DNA of 56,304 bases. It comes from Oscillospiraceae bacterium (lineage in GTDB: Bacteria > Bacillota > Clostridia > Oscillospirales > Ruminococcaceae). Location: positions 1 through 56,304 of the forward strand of contig JAFLUH010000006.1 in NCBI GenBank assembly GCA_022508895.1, in the 5' to 3' direction. Each line of letters starts with the position of its first letter. The first letter of the stretch is position 1. Of this stretch, positions 1 to 9,900 are shown piece after piece. The position numbers and the translations under genes are program-made. A model generated the notes under the pieces. It saw nothing but the letters and a program-made list of their open reading frames with translations, had not been told where the DNA came from and did not search any database.

Positions 1-1
1 T

Positions 2-430
2 GGGGCGGCAGCGTGTGCTATTGAGAAAAAAGGTTATTGTACTGACAAGGGCAGTAATAACAGAAAAGTAGTTCTTGCTAATGCAGAAGCGGAAATTAAA
101 CAGCTTGATCTGGAATCAGAAAAAATTCAGGATGAACGTCGCCATGTTAAAAAAGCAGTTATTGAAACTGAACTTGATTGCTCTCTAGCTGATACTTTTG
201 CAGTAGACATGGATTGCATTTCTGATCCGGAGCAATTCATTTCATTGCTGAATGATAAAAATATTTTGCACACTATTAAAAACCATAAGGATGGCAGGCA
301 ATTAATGTTCCTTGCCAAACGTGATATGGAATGTGTTGATGATATTTTTAATCAGCTTCGGGCAAAGAAGGAGAAAATTGTCCCTGAACAAAATCAGGAC
401 AAGCCTCCGAAGAAGCACCACTCTCGTTAA
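2..430 (+). CDS. MOBQ-type MobA/MobL relaxase, C-terminal part (5' end outside window)
   Basis: The frame is open from the first bases of the window to TAA at 428-430, so the 5' end is missing. The first residues, GAAACAIEKKGYCTDKGSNN followed by RK, match the end of the relaxase domain of MobA/MobL proteins, where a GA-AxALExxGIxTxxGxxNR pattern follows the catalytic core. The rest is charged and probably helical. Such relaxases nick oriT in trans for mobilizable elements. The MOBQ-type oriT at 445-580 lies directly downstream, on the same strand. This gene runs opposite to the ICE genes and belongs to a different element, probably the same one as the genes after 55299. A later in-frame ATG at 209 is not a sensible start because the homologous region begins upstream of it. 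Confidence 0.8.
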   Translation, partial: GAAACAIEKKGYCTDKGSNNRKVVLANAEAEIKQLDLESEKIQDERRHVKKAVIETELDCSLADTFAVDMDCISDPEQFISLLNDKNILHTIKNHKDGRQLMFLAKRDMECVDDIFNQLRAKKEKIVPEQNQDKPPKKHHSR

Positions 431-444
431 GTTGTGGTGCTTAA

Positions 445-580
445 AATGCCGATCATGTCGGCATTGCGAATTTGCATATCAAATGCAAATTCATGTTTTG
501 CGTTAGCAAAACATCAGGGGTTGAGGGGATGAAATCCCCCACGCACGACAAACTCGCCAGAGTTTGTATAAGTGCGCCCT
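445..580 (+). other. MOBQ-type origin of transfer (oriT) with a cascade of stem-loops
   Basis: Five stem-loops follow each other: 445-465 (AATGCCGA/TCGGCATT), 468-492 (GAATTTGCAT/ATGCAAATTC), 493-514 (ATGTTTTGC/GCAAAACAT), 525-539 (GGGGAT/ATCCCC) and 548-567 (ACAAACTC/GAGTTTGT). The last is followed one base later by TAAGTGCGCCCT (569-580), the nic-region core known from IncQ and staphylococcal pSK41/pGO1-type oriTs, where an inverted repeat likewise precedes it. This is the site the upstream MobA/MobL relaxase should nick. The arm-plus-core arrangement is clear in the sequence; use by this relaxase is inferred. Confidence 0.8.
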
Positions 581-588
581 CGGTAGCG

Positions 589-602
589 TTCATTTAGATA
601 AC
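589..602. repeat. Left terminal inverted repeat of the ICE
   Basis: TTCATTTAGATAAC here is the exact reverse complement of GTTATCTAAATGAA at 55082-55095. The two copies enclose the whole minus-strand gene set and lie just outside the recombinase stop codon and just outside the last right-end ICE sequence. This fits recombinase-binding arms of attL and attR, as for Tn4451/Tn5397-like serine-recombinase elements. The exact crossover dinucleotide could not be read from the two junctions. Confidence 0.6.
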
Positions 603-2201
603 TCAATCCTTAAAAAAAATATCCCCTATTTCTTTGAAGTGAATTTTAATAATTTCGTCATAATCCTTTTCGTCTTTTTTCTGCTTTATGACAATCTTAT
701 CAACCAAATCAAGAAGCACATATTGATTTAGCTCGGTAATATCGTCATATTTGCTTACTGCTGCGACAAATTTATTGATTACATTAGAATGTTTTTGGTT
801 GGAACAAAGCTCTGCTTGATAATACTCAATTTTGCAAATTACCGCTTTTTGTTCCTTTTCAAATTCCGTAACCATTGTTAAATATCGTTCTTCCGATATT
901 TTCTCCAATACTCTATCTTCGTATAGTTTGGATATTATTTTGTCAAGCTCACTTTTTCTGTTTTGCAGTTTTTTTAAATCTTTCTTTGCCTCCTTTATAT
1001 TTTTTTCACTTTTTATATCCAAATACTCTTGAAGGCTTTGGATAAATTCATCAGGAAAGTTTTTTGCCTTATAGAGCAATTTGCGAATTTGACGCAAAAC
1101 AAAATCTGAAAGAACATCTTGTCTAATGTAATGTGATGTACAAGCTGCTGAATTTCTTCCGTATGTATTGCACACATATAATTCAAAATTCTTCTGTCTG
1201 CGTACCGATAATCGTTTACCACAATCTGCGCAATACAAAAAACCTTGAAATAAATCCGGCTTTCTTTCAGTAGGAACACGGCGATTTCTGTCTAAGATTT
1301 CCTGCGCTTTTTTGAATTGTTCTTCGGAAATTATAGAATCGTTTACACCTTTGAATATGCGATAATTTTCAGGTGCATTTTTATAAATTTTATGTTCCTT
1401 GTAAGATTTACGGTATGTTTTAAAATTGATTATATCGCCGCAGTACGCTTGATTTCGTAATATATTACGAACTGTTTGTAGTTCCCAAAAGGAAGGCTTG
1501 TCCTTTGTTTTTTTTGCCCAATCCGTAGTCTTTCTGAGATATTCATAGGGAGTTGGAATATTATCTTTGCGTAATACTTTTGCAATCTGCGCTGTACCTA
1601 AATTTTCTTCTGTGCAATAATTGAAAATTAAGCGTACAACCTCCGCTGCTTCCTCGTCGATCAGCCAATGGTTTTTATTATCGGGGTCTTTTTTGTAACC
1701 GTAAATAGGCTTTGTACAAAGAATACCACCGCTTTCACCCTTGTTTTTCATGATCTCACGAACCTTACGGCTCGTATCACGGGCATACCATTCATTAAAA
1801 ATATTTTTGAACGGCGCAAATTCGTTGTCTCCTTTTTCGCTATCAACATCATCAAATACAGCAATGAACCGTATAGAATTTTGCGGAAAATAAAAATCAG
1901 TATAGTAGCCTACCATTGAACTTAGTCTGCCAAATCGGGATAAATCCTTTACTATAACCGTTTCTATCTCTCCATTTTCAATGTCATTAAGCAGTCTCTG
2001 GAAGTCAGGACGGTCAAAGGTTGTGCCGCTTATTCCATCATCTGCATAGAACCGTATGCGTGTAAAACCCTTTTCTTTTGCGTAATCTTGAAGGACTTTT
2101 CGTTGATTAGCTATGCTATTGCTTTCATCATCAGAATCGTTCCGTGAGAACCTTGCGTAAAGAGCTGTCGCTTTGTTGGAGTTTTTAGTGTTGTATTGCA
2201 T
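603..2201 (-). CDS. Large serine recombinase (ICE integrase/excisionase, TndX/TnpX-like)
   Basis: 532 residues, a normal length for large serine recombinases. The N-terminal resolvase domain (about 10-160) has the catalytic serine in YARFSRND (Ser19) and the conserved VKDLSRFGR segment near residue 90. A recombinase domain follows (about 170-280). A zinc ribbon starts with CADCGKRL and continues with a second Cys set, and the C-terminus is a long coiled coil. It would integrate and excise the ICE at the 14-bp inverted repeats by 2-bp staggered cuts. It lies at the very end of the element, as expected. ATG is preceded by AGGAGG with 6 bases spacing. Its promoter overlaps a palindromic operator that recurs at 41616 and 41684. 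Confidence 0.93.
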   Translation of the reverse strand: MQYNTKNSNKATALYARFSRNDSDDESNSIANQRKVLQDYAKEKGFTRIRFYADDGISGTTFDRPDFQRLLNDIENGEIETVIVKDLSRFGRLSSMVGYYTDFYFPQNSIRFIAVFDDVDSEKGDNEFAPFKNIFNEWYARDTSRKVREIMKNKGESGGILCTKPIYGYKKDPDNKNHWLIDEEAAEVVRLIFNYCTEENLGTAQIAKVLRKDNIPTPYEYLRKTTDWAKKTKDKPSFWELQTVRNILRNQAYCGDIINFKTYRKSYKEHKIYKNAPENYRIFKGVNDSIISEEQFKKAQEILDRNRRVPTERKPDLFQGFLYCADCGKRLSVRRQKNFELYVCNTYGRNSAACTSHYIRQDVLSDFVLRQIRKLLYKAKNFPDEFIQSLQEYLDIKSEKNIKEAKKDLKKLQNRKSELDKIISKLYEDRVLEKISEERYLTMVTEFEKEQKAVICKIEYYQAELCSNQKHSNVINKFVAAVSKYDDITELNQYVLLDLVDKIVIKQKKDEKDYDEIIKIHFKEIGDIFFKD

Positions 2202-2231
2202 ATGTACCTCCTATTCTGTCAAGCAAGCAAA

Positions 2232-2271
2232 TACTGTTGACAGTATAGCATAGCACTACTACTATTGTCAA
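2232..2271 (-). promoter_or_regulatory. Recombinase promoter overlapped by TACTGTTGACAGTA operator
   Basis: On the minus strand TTGACA (2271-2266) and TATACT (2247-2242) are separated by 18 bases. The perfect 14-bp palindrome-like site TACTGTTGACAGTA occupies 2232-2245 and covers the -10 box, so a bound protein would block polymerase. The same site occurs twice around the divergent promoters at 41609-41714. Confidence 0.6.
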
Positions 2272-2398
2272 TAAGAAATAACATTTTTTACATTTTAACA
2301 CAACTTATTTCACTGTTTGTTAAATTTTAATAGATTTTGTATTAACTTTTTAATTTGTGACAAACTTTTGCAAAATATGTAACTCCATTTCAAAATAA

Positions 2399-2430
2399 AA
2401 AGCGGAACTTTCGGCTTGTTCCGCTTTTTA
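2399..2430. terminator. Rho-independent terminator, probably bidirectional
   Basis: AGCGGAAC (2401-2408) pairs with GTTCCGCT (2418-2425) around a 9-base loop, with A-rich sequence on one side and T-rich on the other. It lies 20-50 bp behind the stop of the AbiEii-like gene and separates it from the recombinase transcription unit. Confidence 0.75.
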
Positions 2431-2445
2431 TTCCCCAGTAGGGAA
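2431..2445. repeat. Palindromic repeat copy 1 (variant TTCCCCAGTAGGGAA)
   Basis: One-base variant of the 15-bp palindrome TTCCCCAGTGGGGAA. It lies 3 bp behind the stop codon of the AbiEii-like gene and directly before the terminator. Confidence 0.7.
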
Positions 2446-2448
2446 TTT

Positions 2449-3342
2449 TTACCTCGTAGAGTTATTTTTATTTTTTTCCTGCAAATTTTCTCGTTTTTTA
2501 GCAACAATTTCTACTTTTTCAGACCAATCCCGCATTTCTTGTGATACGTTTATAAAAGCTGTTTGCTCGGAATTCAAATTATTTTTTTTTTCAGGAGTTA
2601 TAGTCTGCCATAAAATCGCTTTCGGATTCCATATTTCTTCTAACAATTTTTTTTCAGCAAAAGGTTTAAAAAACACGCTCAAATATTCATAGATAACAGC
2701 AAAATCTGGTTTTCCCTCTATACGACCAAGTTTATTATAAGCGTGTTCAACATTAGATTTTTTATTAAAAAAACCATCAAATGAATAAATTTCCTTTTCT
2801 CTGCTACTACAAATATCACATATTTCTTTAACATTTATATCCACGCAATGTGAAAGTGAATAAATATCAATTAAATCCTTTACTCGATATTTATACACCA
2901 GATCACTTGAAGCAACGTGTATTTTGTCAGCAAGTATTTCATTAGGCAAAACTCCATTTATACTAATTTCTCCGAAGTAGTATGTTGTACTTCCGATTGT
3001 AGGCTTCATTTCAATATCTAATGATACAACTTTTGTTCCGCTTGATTTATCTAATAGATTTATACCCGCTGACCTTTTTTCGCCATATTCTCTATACTGC
3101 GTTGCAATATATTGATTTTGTAATTCTCCTAATGCACTGTTAATAATAGAAACCAGCTTATCCATTGCGGGCGGAGTATCTATCCAATCAGCATCAATAT
3201 CAATAGTTGTTCTTTGAACATCGTTAAAATTATTTTCTTCTAAAATAAGCTTTGTGATTAGACCACCCTTAAAAATAAGCGGCACATCAGATGATGATAA
3301 TTTACCCATCAATTCATACATTAATTTTTCCTGTTCAGTCAT
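2449..3342 (-). CDS. AbiEii/AbiGii-type nucleotidyltransferase toxin
   Basis: 297 residues from ATG at 3342, which has GGAGG seven bases upstream; the longer reading would need a GTG without a site. The N-terminal FKGG segment and the later TTIDIDADW are the nucleotidyltransferase motifs (GG...., DxDxD) of AbiEii toxins. These toxins transfer nucleotides onto RNA targets, giving phage abortive infection and element stabilisation. It is one base behind the partner antitoxin-like gene and is transcribed from the same promoter. The last 25 residues carry a tag, DWSEKVEIVAKKR, shared with the C-termini of three ICE proteins at 15007, 16538 and 17211; this is not usual in AbiEii. Family assignment is good, activity is inferred. 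Confidence 0.75.
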   Translation of the reverse strand: MTEQEKLMYELMGKLSSSDVPLIFKGGLITKLILEENNFNDVQRTTIDIDADWIDTPPAMDKLVSIINSALGELQNQYIATQYREYGEKRSAGINLLDKSSGTKVVSLDIEMKPTIGSTTYYFGEISINGVLPNEILADKIHVASSDLVYKYRVKDLIDIYSLSHCVDINVKEICDICSSREKEIYSFDGFFNKKSNVEHAYNKLGRIEGKPDFAVIYEYLSVFFKPFAEKKLLEEIWNPKAILWQTITPEKKNNLNSEQTAFINVSQEMRDWSEKVEIVAKKRENLQEKNKNNSTR

Positions 3343-3343
3343 T

Positions 3344-3781
3344 TTAACCTCCACAATAATATTGAGCAGCCAATGGTTTTATATATTCAAAAGCATTCTT
3401 GTTTTCAGGATATATATTTAATCCGTTAAAACTTTCATTATGGGAAAAATAATAATTGCCAAGTGCTTCTGTAAGTGCCATTTCATCTGTATCATTAAAA
3501 TTTAATAACATATCATTTACTGTTTGCTCGAATGTAGTACAAAGTATGTTTTCATATCTTGTATAATTAATATTATCAAAATTATCAACAATATTATAAT
3601 TTATGTTTTCGTATTCTCCCTTTTCTTTTGCATAAACGTCAATTATCTTTTCATCAAAATATCCTGTAAACATTTCCAAATATTCAAGAGCAGATACACC
3701 ACATAAAATCACATTATCAGGTATAACGTGTTGAAACCATAAACGATTAGAAATAAAATCTCTCCGAGTTTGGGTAATCAT
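3344..3781 (-). CDS. Putative AbiEi-like antitoxin/partner of the nucleotidyltransferase
   Basis: 145 residues; ATG preceded by AGGAGG at good spacing. Its position directly upstream of, and almost touching, an AbiEii-type gene and its length suggest the antitoxin of a type IV toxin-antitoxin pair, which would bind DNA and repress its operon. I see no clear winged-helix signature, and the protein is acidic and rich in Asn and Tyr, so the assignment rests mainly on context. Alternative: a DUF6577-like partner or another unrelated small protein of nucleotidyltransferase operons. A strong promoter lies directly upstream. Confidence 0.55.
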   Translation of the reverse strand: MITQTRRDFISNRLWFQHVIPDNVILCGVSALEYLEMFTGYFDEKIIDVYAKEKGEYENINYNIVDNFDNINYTRYENILCTTFEQTVNDMLLNFNDTDEMALTEALGNYYFSHNESFNGLNIYPENKNAFEYIKPLAAQYYCGG

Positions 3782-3812
3782 TATAATCCTCCTATTATTT
3801 TTTATTGACTAT

Positions 3813-3841
3813 ATTATATCACTTAGTTTTTTTTATGTCAA
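3813..3841 (-). promoter_or_regulatory. Sigma-A promoter of the AbiE-like pair
   Basis: Minus strand TTGACA (3841-3836), a 17-base spacer and TATAAT (3818-3813): a full consensus promoter 30 bp upstream of the ATG at 3781. It gives the toxin-antitoxin pair its own transcription unit behind the terminator of the giant upstream gene. Confidence 0.8.
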
Positions 3842-3865
3842 CATGGTATCGTAATTTGCCTATGG

Positions 3866-3899
3866 AAAAAACAAATGGAGCGATATTATCGCTCCATTT
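3866..3899 (-). terminator. Rho-independent terminator of the giant-protein operon
   Basis: On the minus strand AAATGGAGCGAT/ATCGCTCCATTT (3899-3888 and 3884-3873) forms a perfect 12-bp stem, followed by G and a T run (3871-3866). It lies 20 bp behind the stop codon at 3920 and ends the long leftward operon. Confidence 0.85.
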
Positions 3900-3904
3900 A
3901 CTGC

Positions 3905-3919
3905 TTCCCCAGTGGGGAA
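3905..3919. repeat. Palindromic repeat copy 2 (TTCCCCAGTGGGGAA)
   Basis: Exact 15-bp copy placed directly behind the stop codon of the 3316-residue gene, so that the coding strand reads TAA followed at once by TTCCCC. Confidence 0.85.
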
Positions 3920-6900
3920 TTATCTCGCGCCGTTTGTTACTATTTCCTTTTCAGGCTCATCAGGACTTGAAACATCAAGTGCTATCCTTTCATAATTGTA
4001 CGTCCTGATATTCTCCGACATAGTATCAAGGAACAGGCTTTCAACGTCCTCTCTTTCTTCTAAATTGTTGCCGTCACTGAAAGTAGTATAAATACCCATG
4101 CCGCTCATTTCATATGAAATAGCCTTTGCGGATTTTGTATCTGTATCAAATTCAAATTCGATAGCAGGATCGTACATCAATTTTCCGTTCTGTACATAGG
4201 TGTGCGCTATAAAAACAATATCACCATGCTTTTCAACGCATAACGGTTCTATCCCGCTATCTTTTCCTACTTCATATTTGCAGTATACATCATGGTAATT
4301 TTCCAGTTCAGGACATATCTCAACAAGTGCGGCATAAAGCTCCTGTACGTTATTTTTTACGGAAACATCAGAGGAAGAAAGCAATACATTGACCTCAGCA
4401 AGACGTGTTTCTTTCGTATTAAGCTCCTGTTCATGTGGAAAAACGGCTTCTGCTGCTATCTTTGCTTCTTCAATATCAGCTTTTATAGACTGCAAGCGTT
4501 CTTCCTGTCGTATCAGCTCCGGTTCAATGCCATTAATGATATTGTCGAGACGGATAATGTTGCCGCTGGCTTTTACGTCCTTATTCATGTTGATCTCACC
4601 GTAATGGCTTACCTCCCCTTTAAGGTTTACCTTGACAACTTTGTTAAGGTTATCTATAAATGCCGACATTTCAAAGCCTCTGTAAGAGCCAATGACACGT
4701 TCTTTTCCCTCCAGAATATCGCCGCTTTTCAGTATAGCTTGTCTTATTGCTTCTCCCGCTTGCTCCTTGTCGTGATATTCAGCTCCGTTGACGGTAACAG
4801 GATAATAGTTCTTTCCGTCCTTGTCTGTAAGCGGCTGTATGTTGTTTACACTATCAATATCCATTTTAAGTGCTTGAATACGAAGTTCAGCGATTCTCTG
4901 CCACTCTGGAAGTGTCTTATATGCCTTGTCCTCTAACGAATATTTTTGAGAAAGAAATGATGATTTAAGCACGTTCAGCTTTGTTATATCTGTTTCAAGG
5001 TCAATTTTCTCCTTGATAAGAGGATTTCCGGCGCAAAGAGCTTTGACCTCTGCATAATCGAGAGCGATTTCGTCCACATCTTCGCAGGAACGCACAGGGG
5101 ATTTATCCGTCATAATCTGAGAAATAAATTTCTGCTTATTCTCCAACATCTGATATAAATATGCGTCAAAGGTCTTGTCCGTAGTGTAACGGTAAATATC
5201 AACCTTGCTGTTTTCATTACCCTGACGAATAATTCTTCCATGTCGCTGCTCCATGTCTGACGGGCGCATAGGTGCGTCCAGATCGTGCAAAGCTATCATT
5301 CGCTGCTGTGCGTTCATCCCTGCTCCACATTTTGTCGTACTCCCGATCATAACTCGGATTTCGCCCTTATTCATTTTGTCGAAAAGCTTCTGCTTGTCCT
5401 CTGCCTTGTCCACTTCGTGAATAAACGCTATTTCCTTTTCAGGGACACCCTTTTCAACTAATTTCTGCTTAATATCGTCATACACGCAAAAACGTCGCTG
5501 TGAATCAAAAGGTTCTGCTGGAGAAATAGGAAGCTGCTCCCACGTTTTTTCTCCTGCGGATAATTCTTTAAGATTGCCATTTTCAACTATAAAAGCTTTG
5601 TTATACGCCATTCCGTCATCATAATTGACATTTTGAAGTACAATTACATCTTCGTCATAAGCTCCGCCCGCTTTAAAATTCTTTGGTGGCTTACTGCTGT
5701 TGAAGCGTTTCAGGATTTTTTCAGCGGTATCCTTTTTACCTAATTTTGCAGTATAGACACTGTTATAGCTTCCATCTGTGTCCTTGCGATAAAGCTTGTA
5801 GCTGTTTTCGTTCAGTGACGGCTGCGGAGTTGCAAGGTCACAGAAAATAAGCTGTGTGCCTTTTTGCTCCGCTGTTCTCTGCCAAATATCAAAAACATTA
5901 TTTATGCAGACGTTCACCTTTGAATTAGGGTCATCGGGCAAATCGGGATTCATGCAGCGTTGGTCAAGACCAATTTTCCGTCCGTCAACAGTCAGCTTGC
6001 ACATATTATCCTCTGTCGGCTCAACCTTGCCTGAACGAATCGCCTTTGCACGTTCTCCCAAGCCCTTTATCATTTGTGCCTGAAGGCGTGTAGCAGGAAC
6101 ATTTACATTGTGCATTTCAAAATCAGGTCTGTCGAGATTCAGGGAAGCCGCTGTTTTTATATCGGCACATTCCTTAAAAATGTTCATAAGTTCGGGCAAA
6201 TTCTGAAATTTTGCAAAACGTGTTTTAGACTGATATTTTCCATTCCCTTCGGGGGAAAGCTCCATTGATGTTGTGGTTTCGCCGAAAACAGAAGCCCATT
6301 GGTCAAAGCTGTTTATACCCAGTTCCTGAAGCTTGTCCGCTTGCAGATAGCGCATTAAGGTATACATCTCAGCCATAGAATTAGAGATAGGAGTTCCGCT
6401 TGCGAAAACTATGCCCTTGCCGCCTGTGATCTCATCAAGATATTTACATTTCATAAGAAGCTGCATAGACTTTCCTGCACCACCGCTGCCAAGTCCAGCC
6501 ACATTCTGCATTTTGGACGGAGTATCAAGATTCTTATAATTCTGTGATTCGTCAACAAATATCTTATCAACGCCCAATTTTTCAAAGCAAAGCATATCAT
6601 CTTCGGGCGTTTTGCTGAGAAGCGTTTCAATCTTATTTTCATAGGATTTGATAGCTTTTTCAACTTGTTTAACAGAAAAACTCTTTTTTCCATTTTCATC
6701 TGTCATTTCGTTAAGAGCAGATTCAAGCTTTTCCACCTCGCTGTACAGCACTTCAAGCTCACGTTCCTTGCTCAGATGTATCATGTCAAATTGTGAATGA
6801 CCGATGATAACTGCGTCCCAATCTCCTGTTGCTATTTTTGCAAATAGATCACGACGGTTTTCCGTTTGAAAATCCTTTTCTGTTGCAACAAGCACATTTG

Positions 6901-9900
6901 CATTTGGATATAGTGTTCTGAAAGCTTCTCCCCACTGTTCAGTAAGAGCATTTGGAGCGGTAATCAAAGACTTGCTATGCAGTCCCAGACGTTTTCCCTC
7001 CATAGCTATCGCTATCATTTCAAAGGTCTTGCCTGCCCCCACCTCATGTGCAAGCAGCGTATTTCCATTACTGTATAAATCTCGTGCAATGGCATTTTTT
7101 TGATGTTCACTAAGCGTAATAGCTGAGTTCATTCCCACAAAATGTAGGTTAGAACCGTCATACTCACGCAAACGTGTACTGTTGAATTTTTCATTGTATA
7201 ATGTTACAAGCTTTTCACGGCGGTCAGGGTCGGCAAAAATCCACTCTTGAAATTTTCTTTTCAGCTCATCCTGCTTTGCCTGAACAATCATAGTCTTTTC
7301 TTGATTTGTTTGAAGAATGTATTTACCTTTGTCATCACGAATGAAGTTACCTTGTTCGTCTTTTACTCGCTCTCTAATCTCCACTTTCTTCATGTTGAGT
7401 GTAGCTTCAATGATTTGGTAGGCATTCATATCCGCTGTACCGTAGGTTTCAGTAGAAAGAGTATTATTATAGCTTTTCTGCCAACCCTCCACTTTCCACT
7501 TATCTGTGACTTCGCTGTATGTAACATTAATAGCTTTTTCTGTGAAGAAATCAGGCTTTAATGTTTCAATTATAAACTGTCTTATATACTGTGGGTCAAC
7601 CCATGCAGAACCAAGCTTTACAGCAATATCCGCTGCTTCGATACGCTGAGGAATAACAGCCCTCAATGCTTCGGCATTTCGTTCTATTCCTGCCGCTTCT
7701 GCTGCGGCAAGCTTCGCACGAATATTTCCTGTCAAATATTCGTCTGCACTTTCCCACCGCATATCTTTCTGGGGATTCTGGTATATCTTATTTCCAAGCT
7801 CAAAAATAAGTTCTTCTTCTGTCTTTCCGGTAAGAATCGACATATATTCAAGGTTTACGCACATTTTCTCGGAAAGAGACAGAATAAGTGCGTCACTGGC
7901 GTTATCACAATGGTCAACAACAATTTTCGGATTTACAGTCTTTTTGCTGAAAATATCTGCCTTGCCGATAAACTTTCCATCACTGTCAATCTTTTCAAGG
8001 GATTTGATAAGGTGATAGCTGCTGTCGTCATTAAACAGCCTCTTGTTTTCATTACTGCTGACAAGTCCGTATTTCTCCGAAAAATTATCATATTGAGAAT
8101 TAAGTTCCTTTTGTGCAGATATAATATCAGCTTCGAGTGTTCCGTCAACATTATTAAGCTGTAATTCAAGCAGATTATGTACACTATCACGGAGCTGCAC
8201 CATTGCTTTAATTCTGTTAATATTATTGTCGGAAGCTTCTACTTTTGTCATTGTTCTTTCTGCTTTTCTGTAGTACAGAATATCATCTTGTACGATAAAG
8301 CTGAACTTAGGAGAATCAGGAGGACAAGGAATACTATTTGAATCTTCGTATACCGTTTTTTCTTTTTCAGCTTCCTTGTATGTGCCTGTAATATTTTTAA
8401 TGGCTGCTGCAAGCTGTTCTTTAAGGTCTGAACCCTCAATAGGAATACACATAGAAGCGTCCGTCTGATTTCCATACAGCTTGTTGCCCTCAACCATTTT
8501 ACCAAGGATCATTTCAGGATGATCGGCAAAATATTTGTTTACAGCAATACCGTTATCAAGCATATCCTTGTAAACCCATTCGGGAGGATTTTCCTCAATG
8601 CTTATGGGACGCTCACGCTTTTGCAGGAAAATAATATCGCTTGTAACTTCTGTCCCTGCGTTTGCTCTAAACGCATTGTTTGGAAGTCTGATTGCTCCTA
8701 ACAGCTCCGCACGTTCAGCAAGATACTTCCGCACATCAGGATTTTCTTTATCCAGAGTGCCTTTAGACGTTACAAAAGCAACTATTCCTCCCGGACGGAC
8801 TTTATCAAGAGTTTTGGAGAAAAAGTAGTCGTGAATGAACATATTCTGTTTATTATAATCTTTATCGTTTACCTTGTAGCTTCCAAAAGGGACGTTCCCG
8901 ACTGCAATATCAAAGCTATCATTGCTGAATTCTGTTTTTTCATACCCTGTTATCTGAATGTTTGCTGATTGATAAAGCTGCTGTGCAATACGTCCTGTAA
9001 TGCTGTCCAGTTCCACGCCGTACAGATCGGAATTATTACGCATATTTTCAGGCATTGCACCGAAGAAGTTACCGATACCCATAGCAGGCTCAATGATTTT
9101 GCCGCCTGAAAATCCCATATTATCAAGAGCTGAATAGACAGCATTGATTACTGTGGGTGTTGTGTAATGTGCATTGAGGGTAGAAGCTCTGGCGGCTGCA
9201 TATTCATCAAAGGAGAGAAGATTTTTCAGCTCGGTATATTCGTTGTTCCAGTCCGTCTTGCGGCTGTCAAAGGCTTGTGGAATACCACCCCACCCAACGT
9301 ATTTTGACAAAATTTTCTGTTCGTCTGGTGTAGCAGCCCGATTTTCACTTTCTATAGTTTTAAGCAGCTTTATTGCTTCAACATTATTTCTAAAACGTGT
9401 TTTTGCTCCGCCCTCTGCACCATAATTTTCATCTGTGATTGTAAAATCAGCAGTAATTTTCTTTTCAGCGGTATTTTCCTGCGGATTCCCCACTGGGGAA
9501 TTATCAATTTGAGGAGATATAGCAGCGGAGGAAGTATAATGAATTTCGTCCGATGATACTCTATTGGGTGTGCCGCCAAAGAAAGATATTTGTTCAATAG
9601 TATCTTCGGGATTTTCCAGCATAATGGAATTCTGTAATACATATTCCAAATCTGTAATTGCATTATGAACCTCATCTCTCTGGATTTCTTCGCCATTTGC
9701 CGCCGCCTGCAAAATTCTTTCTGCGCGAGACTTATATAATGGCATGGCAACGCCAGTATTGATATTACAATCCAGTACCTTTTTAAAAGATTCTACGTAA
9801 TTATTCCAATCGTAATTTTCAGGAGTCATGTCCAGTATTTCCTGGAGAGCATAAACAACGTCTTGAACAATAAGGTAACTGTTGTATTCGTTGGTGACGG

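Noticed and set aside
209..430. Separate 73-codon gene at the left end
   Set aside because: The same frame is open to the first bases of the window and the relaxase-type sequence begins upstream of the ATG, so it is the end of a larger gene.
6240..6258. TTCCCTTCGGGGGAA in the giant gene as another palindrome copy
   Set aside because: It differs at the centre and in arm length and lies in a segment that reads SPEGNGKY without the usual arms; chance similarity is more likely.
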